Positions 5,878 to 7,249 of a stretch of 7,249 nt of DNA are shown here, piece by piece (within the stretch, counting starts at the first letter, position 1; each line of letters starts with the position of its first letter). The translations under genes and the position numbers were made by a program. The DNA is from an uncultured Frankiales bacterium (lineage in GTDB: Bacteria > Actinomycetota > Actinomycetes > Mycobacteriales > SCTD01), in assembly GCA_946479905.1 (NCBI GenBank), contig CAMLIA010000201.1, positions 1 through 7,249 of the forward strand, in the 5' to 3' direction. The notes under the pieces were generated by a model. The model was not told the DNA's origin and searched no databases. It worked only from the letters and a program-made list of their open reading frames with translations.

Positions 5878-6618
5878 CTACCCGATCTGGCGGCGCTGCT
5901 CCACCTCGGGCGCCCCGAGGCGGGCGTTCTGCCCGTCCTTCTGGCCCGCGCGCCACGCTGAGCGGTGCACCTGCCGGTCGCCCCGGCCGCCCCGCCAGGT
6001 GCCGCGCGCCTGCGACTCCCGGTCGTGGAACGTTCGCACCCGCTCGGCCTTCTCCCGCAGCACGAGCTCGCCGGTCGTCCCCGCCTCCACCGGCCGCTGG
6101 AGCGTCCGCTGCCGCGCCTCGTCGAGCCGGGACTGGACCGCGGCGACGTACCCCTCGTAGAACGACAGCCGCCACGAGACCGCCGCCACCGACCCGTGCT
6201 CGCCTGCTCGGAGCCGCCGGGCGGCCGCGGAGGCCATCTGGGTGGCCAGCGAGGCCCACAGCTGCTCGACGACGTCGAGGTCGGCGGGGTAGCCGAAGCC
6301 GAGCACGAAGGTGGAGTCGGTGGCCACGTTGACCAGCACGTCGTTGGCCTGGGCGACGGCCAGGTAGAGGAAGACCTGCTGGCGGTTGCCCCGCTTGCCG
6401 CGCCCGCCGATCACGAGCCGGCGCTGCTCGAAGGCCTCATCGACCGACTTCAGCCGCCGGGCCTGCTGGCGCGCCCGGGCCAGCTCGAGGTCCACGGCGT
6501 AGGCCGTCGCCAGCTCCTGCGCTCGCGTGACGAAGGCCTCGGCCTCGTGCTCGTTGGTCGTGCCCTCGGCCTGCGCCAGCAGCTTGCCGATCTTGTCCAG
6601 CAACCGCTCCTCAGACAC
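5878..6618 (-). CDS. DUF2786 domain protein
   Basis: A 246-residue protein. The N-terminal DUF2786 motif spans about residues 6-44: LLDKIGKLLAQAEGTTNEHEAEAF, then VTRAQELATAYAVDL. The E-x-E-A-x-x-A-x-x-R-A-Q-E-L pattern is its signature. A second conserved region (about 70-170) includes RLVIGGRGKRGNRQQVFLYLAVAQAND and SWRLSFYEGYVAAVQSRLDEA, and the C-terminus is very basic (W-R-A-G-Q-K-D-G-Q-N-A-R-L-G). There is no signal peptide or membrane segment, so it is cytoplasmic. DUF2786 has no established biochemical function; the basic tail could suit nucleic acid binding, but that is only inference. GTG at 6618 is preceded by GGGGAG 4 bases upstream and overlaps the end of the upstream metallohydrolase gene by 8 bases, implying translational coupling. 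Confidence 0.9.
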   Translation of the reverse strand: MSEERLLDKIGKLLAQAEGTTNEHEAEAFVTRAQELATAYAVDLELARARQQARRLKSVDEAFEQRRLVIGGRGKRGNRQQVFLYLAVAQANDVLVNVATDSTFVLGFGYPADLDVVEQLWASLATQMASAAARRLRAGEHGSVAAVSWRLSFYEGYVAAVQSRLDEARQRTLQRPVEAGTTGELVLREKAERVRTFHDRESQARGTWRGGRGDRQVHRSAWRAGQKDGQNARLGAPEVEQRRQIG

Positions 6619-7072
6619 CGTGCTCCCCGTAGCTGACGCGGAGCGCGAGAGCCGCCTCCGGGCCGAGCGCCTGCCCGACGAGCTCCAGCATGCACGCCCG
6701 GTACGTCGGTCCGTGGTCCGCGACCCCCGCGCTGTGGAAAGCGACGTGGTGGGCGAGCTCGTGCAGCAGCACGCTCTCCCGCATCGCCCAGGGCTGCCCG
6801 TGCTCGGGGAAGGGCAGCGCGATCACCCCCGGCGGCTCCCAGTGCGCCTGGGTGTGGCCCTTCCGGGTGCGCAGCACGACGGGCGGGTACGACGTGAGCG
6901 CGCGGTCCGCGTAGGCCTGGGCGGCCTCGAGGGTCCCGAACAGCAGCTCGGTCGGCAGCAGCACCTGCGAGCCGGCGATCGTCGCGCGGGGGGCGCCCCG
7001 GCGCGCGGCGTCCAGGCGGAGCGCCCAGTCCCCCTCCGCGGCGTAGACCCGCGCCCGCTGCCCGTCCCGCAC
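6611..7072 (-). CDS. TIGR04338-like putative zinc metallohydrolase (HEXXH)
   Basis: A 153-residue cytoplasmic protein, no signal peptide or TM segment. The zinc-binding core LLHELAHHVAF has HELAH at 104-108, and a third likely ligand follows in ADHGPTYRACM (His120), so the pattern is H-E-x-x-H plus a downstream H-G-P-x-Y. This is the arrangement of the actinobacterial family TIGR04338 (putative metallohydrolase); the assignment is from memory of the motif. The N-terminal half has the family-like VYAAEGDWALRLD and a later GxxALPFPEHGQPWAMRE segment. The substrate is unknown. GTG at 7072 is the only sensible start, because a stop codon (TAG) lies 9 bases upstream in the same frame. There is no good ribosome binding site, but a TAGCGT hexamer 6 bases before the start fits a leaderless mRNA. 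It is the first gene of the minus-strand group and overlaps the DUF2786 gene by 8 bases. Confidence 0.88.
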   Translation of the reverse strand: MRDGQRARVYAAEGDWALRLDAARRGAPRATIAGSQVLLPTELLFGTLEAAQAYADRALTSYPPVVLRTRKGHTQAHWEPPGVIALPFPEHGQPWAMRESVLLHELAHHVAFHSAGVADHGPTYRACMLELVGQALGPEAALALRVSYGEHGV

Positions 7073-7078
7073 CCCGCC

Positions 7079-7084
7079 ACGCTA
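7079..7084 (-). promoter_or_regulatory. Candidate -10 element for a leaderless transcript of the HEXXH gene
   Basis: On the minus strand TAGCGT fits the actinobacterial -10 form TANNNT. It ends 6 bases before the GTG at 7072, so transcription starting at the usual distance would begin at the start codon itself. Leaderless mRNAs are common in actinobacteria and the gene lacks a clear Shine-Dalgarno site. No good -35 hexamer lies at 17-18 bases (TTCCAC is 20 bases away), so confidence is low. Confidence 0.3.
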
Positions 7085-7106
7085 TGAGGTCCATCACAGC
7101 ACTGGT

Positions 7107-7134
7107 GGAACAGGTGTGGAACCTGCGACCGTTG
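7107..7134 (+). promoter_or_regulatory. SigR/SigH-type ECF sigma promoter for the reductase gene
   Basis: The plus strand reads GGAACA, 17 bases, then CGTTG (GGAAC at 7107-7111, GTTG at 7131-7134). This matches the published consensus of the thiol-oxidative stress sigma factors SigR (Streptomyces) and SigH (Mycobacterium), roughly GGGAAYA-N16-17-CGTT. The start site would fall near 7140, leaving a leader of about 38 bases with GAGGAG at 7164-7169 before the GTG at 7178. A second GGAAC at 7118-7122 does not have a GTT at the right distance. The match is by eye and no experiment supports it. Confidence 0.55.
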
Positions 7135-7177
7135 TCTGTTGAGTGTCTGAGTGTTCGCGTCCCGAGGAGCCAGTGCA

Positions 7178-7249
7178 GTGAGCGACCGTCCCGCGCGCAT
7201 CGCGATCGTCGGTGCGGGTCCGGCGGGGATCTATGTCGCCGATGTGCTG
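7178..7249 (+). CDS. FAD/NAD(P)-binding oxidoreductase, probably FprA-like ferredoxin-NADP reductase (3' end outside window)
   Basis: Only the first 24 codons are present. GTG at 7178 is preceded by GAGGAG at 7164-7169 with an 8-base spacer. The protein begins MSDRPARIAIVGAGPAGIYVADVL, which is the first beta-strand and dinucleotide-binding loop (G-x-G-P-A-G) of a Rossmann fold for FAD. A short N-terminus followed by R-I-A-I-V-G-A-G-P-A-G-I/F-Y resembles actinobacterial FprA-type NADPH-ferredoxin reductases, which pass electrons between NADPH and ferredoxin. Many other flavoproteins share the motif, so the specific family is inferred. The upstream SigR/SigH-like promoter would fit a role in redox stress. 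Confidence 0.7.
   Translation, partial: MSDRPARIAIVGAGPAGIYVADVL

Overview
The window is dense, high-GC coding DNA with many GTG starts and short or overlapping gene junctions. That pattern, together with a HrdB/SigA-type sigma factor, an LprD/DUF3817 membrane pair, a TIGR04338-type metallohydrolase and an Ldt-type L,D-transpeptidase, points to an actinobacterium. A Nocardioides-like (Propionibacteriales) host is my guess, not a demonstrated placement. It looks like chromosomal backbone: no transposase, phage, CRISPR or RNA gene is visible.

Layout, left to right. (1) Plus strand, 1-1178: the 3' end of a sigma-70 gene, then two small membrane protein genes (an LprD-like protein and a DUF3817 protein) that are tightly packed. 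(2) Minus strand, 2575-1159: a secreted EXORDIUM/Phi_1-like protein followed by a YcxB-like membrane protein. The latter's 3' end overlaps the DUF3817 gene tail-to-tail by 20 bp. (3) A 154-bp divergent intergenic region rich in small dyads. (4) Plus strand, 2730-4403: a secreted S15/CocE-type alpha/beta hydrolase. (5) A 235-bp convergent gap (4404-4638). It holds most of a perfect 21-bp inverted repeat with a 78-bp spacer, whose left arm contains the hydrolase stop codon, and what looks like the frameshifted 3' remnant of a lost gene. (6) Minus strand, 7072-4639: a TIGR04338-like HEXXH protein, an overlapping DUF2786 protein, and a lipoprotein L,D-transpeptidase. (7) A divergent promoter region with a good match to a SigR/SigH-type (thiol-oxidative stress ECF sigma) promoter, then the first 24 codons of a FAD/NAD(P)-binding reductase, probably FprA-like.

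Three of the products are exported (the EXORDIUM-like protein, the S15 hydrolase and the L,D-transpeptidase lipoprotein) and three are small membrane proteins, so much of the window concerns the cell envelope. The genes do not form one obvious pathway. The most interesting items are the inverted repeat plus gene remnant at 4397-4642, the SigR/SigH-like promoter ahead of the reductase, and the translationally coupled HEXXH/DUF2786 pair of unknown function. I do not see convincing evidence of a complete new multi-gene system.
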